From: Salinilacustrithrix sp003476595
Lineage (GTDB): Bacteria; Actinomycetota; Acidimicrobiia; Acidimicrobiales; Salinilacustritrichaceae
Assembly (NCBI GenBank): GCA_963972525.1
Contig: CAXAUZ010000001.1
Coordinates: 434,001 to 498,000, forward strand
Length of the DNA: 64,000 bases
Direction of reading: 5' to 3'
Under the pieces are notes generated by a model. It had not been told where the DNA came from, did no database searches, and saw only the letters and a program-made list of their open reading frames with translations. Below, in pieces: positions 63,991-64,000 of this stretch; the first letter of the stretch is position 1; the number at the start of each line of letters is the position of its first letter. A program made the position numbers and the translations under genes.

Positions 63991-64000
63991 TGGTGCTCTA

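Overview
The window is very GC-rich DNA (roughly 70% G+C by eye) with actinobacterial gene order, GTG/TTG starts, 4-bp stop/start overlaps and many genes that appear to be leaderless. The cell-wall-binding-repeat/RHS protein, the HNH/DUF222 ORF, the SARP regulator and the Tad locus all suit Actinomycetota. I favour the class Acidimicrobiia (inference; no 16S or marker search is possible here).

The backbone is a minus-strand housekeeping supercluster read from high to low coordinates: tsf-pyrH-frr-cdsA-dxr-rseP-ispG, then proS-rimP-nusA-ylxR-infB-DUF503, then rbfA-nrnA-truB, then ribF-(alpha/beta hydrolase)-rpsO. In many actinobacteria these genes run nearly continuously. Here they are interrupted three times by accessory DNA.

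Insertion 1 (about 31.7-56.6 kb, between ispG and proS) holds a giant secreted RHS/YD-repeat protein (about 3430 aa) on the minus strand. Facing it is a divergent SARP-type regulator, followed by a crotonase-phosphotransferase-thioesterase acyl-CoA operon and recC-recB-recD. Insertion 2 (about 22.2-24.5 kb, between DUF503 and rbfA) holds an HNH/DUF222 ORF, a Phd-type antitoxin, a decayed vapC toxin and a small membrane protein. Insertion 3 (about 2.8-19.8 kb, between truB and ribF) holds a Tad/Flp-type secretion-pilus locus and a hipBA toxin-antitoxin pair. The hipBA pair is flanked by a 395-bp direct repeat of the 3' end of truB.

The Tad locus is built as two back-to-back transcription units diverging from a 252-bp spacer at 13659-13910. 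The minus unit carries two TadE-like pseudopilins, a TadG-like protein, a Flp-type prepilin fused to four PKD domains, and the machinery (CpaB, TadZ, TadA, VWA-TadB fusion, TadC). The plus unit repeats the pilin part with a second Flp-like prepilin, two TadE-like proteins and a TadG-like paralogue. No short free-standing Flp pilin and no prepilin peptidase is present in the window.

Two recurring gene-expression signatures stand out. Eight gene starts sit 7-8 nt after a TANNNT hexamer, which suggests leaderless mRNAs. Two housekeeping genes, ylxR and pyrH, have no ATG/GTG/TTG at their N-termini and appear to start at CTG codons that overlap the upstream TGA as CTGA. The longest stretch without a gene is the 252-bp divergent Tad spacer. 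I found no tRNA, rRNA, CRISPR array or recognisable insertion sequence.
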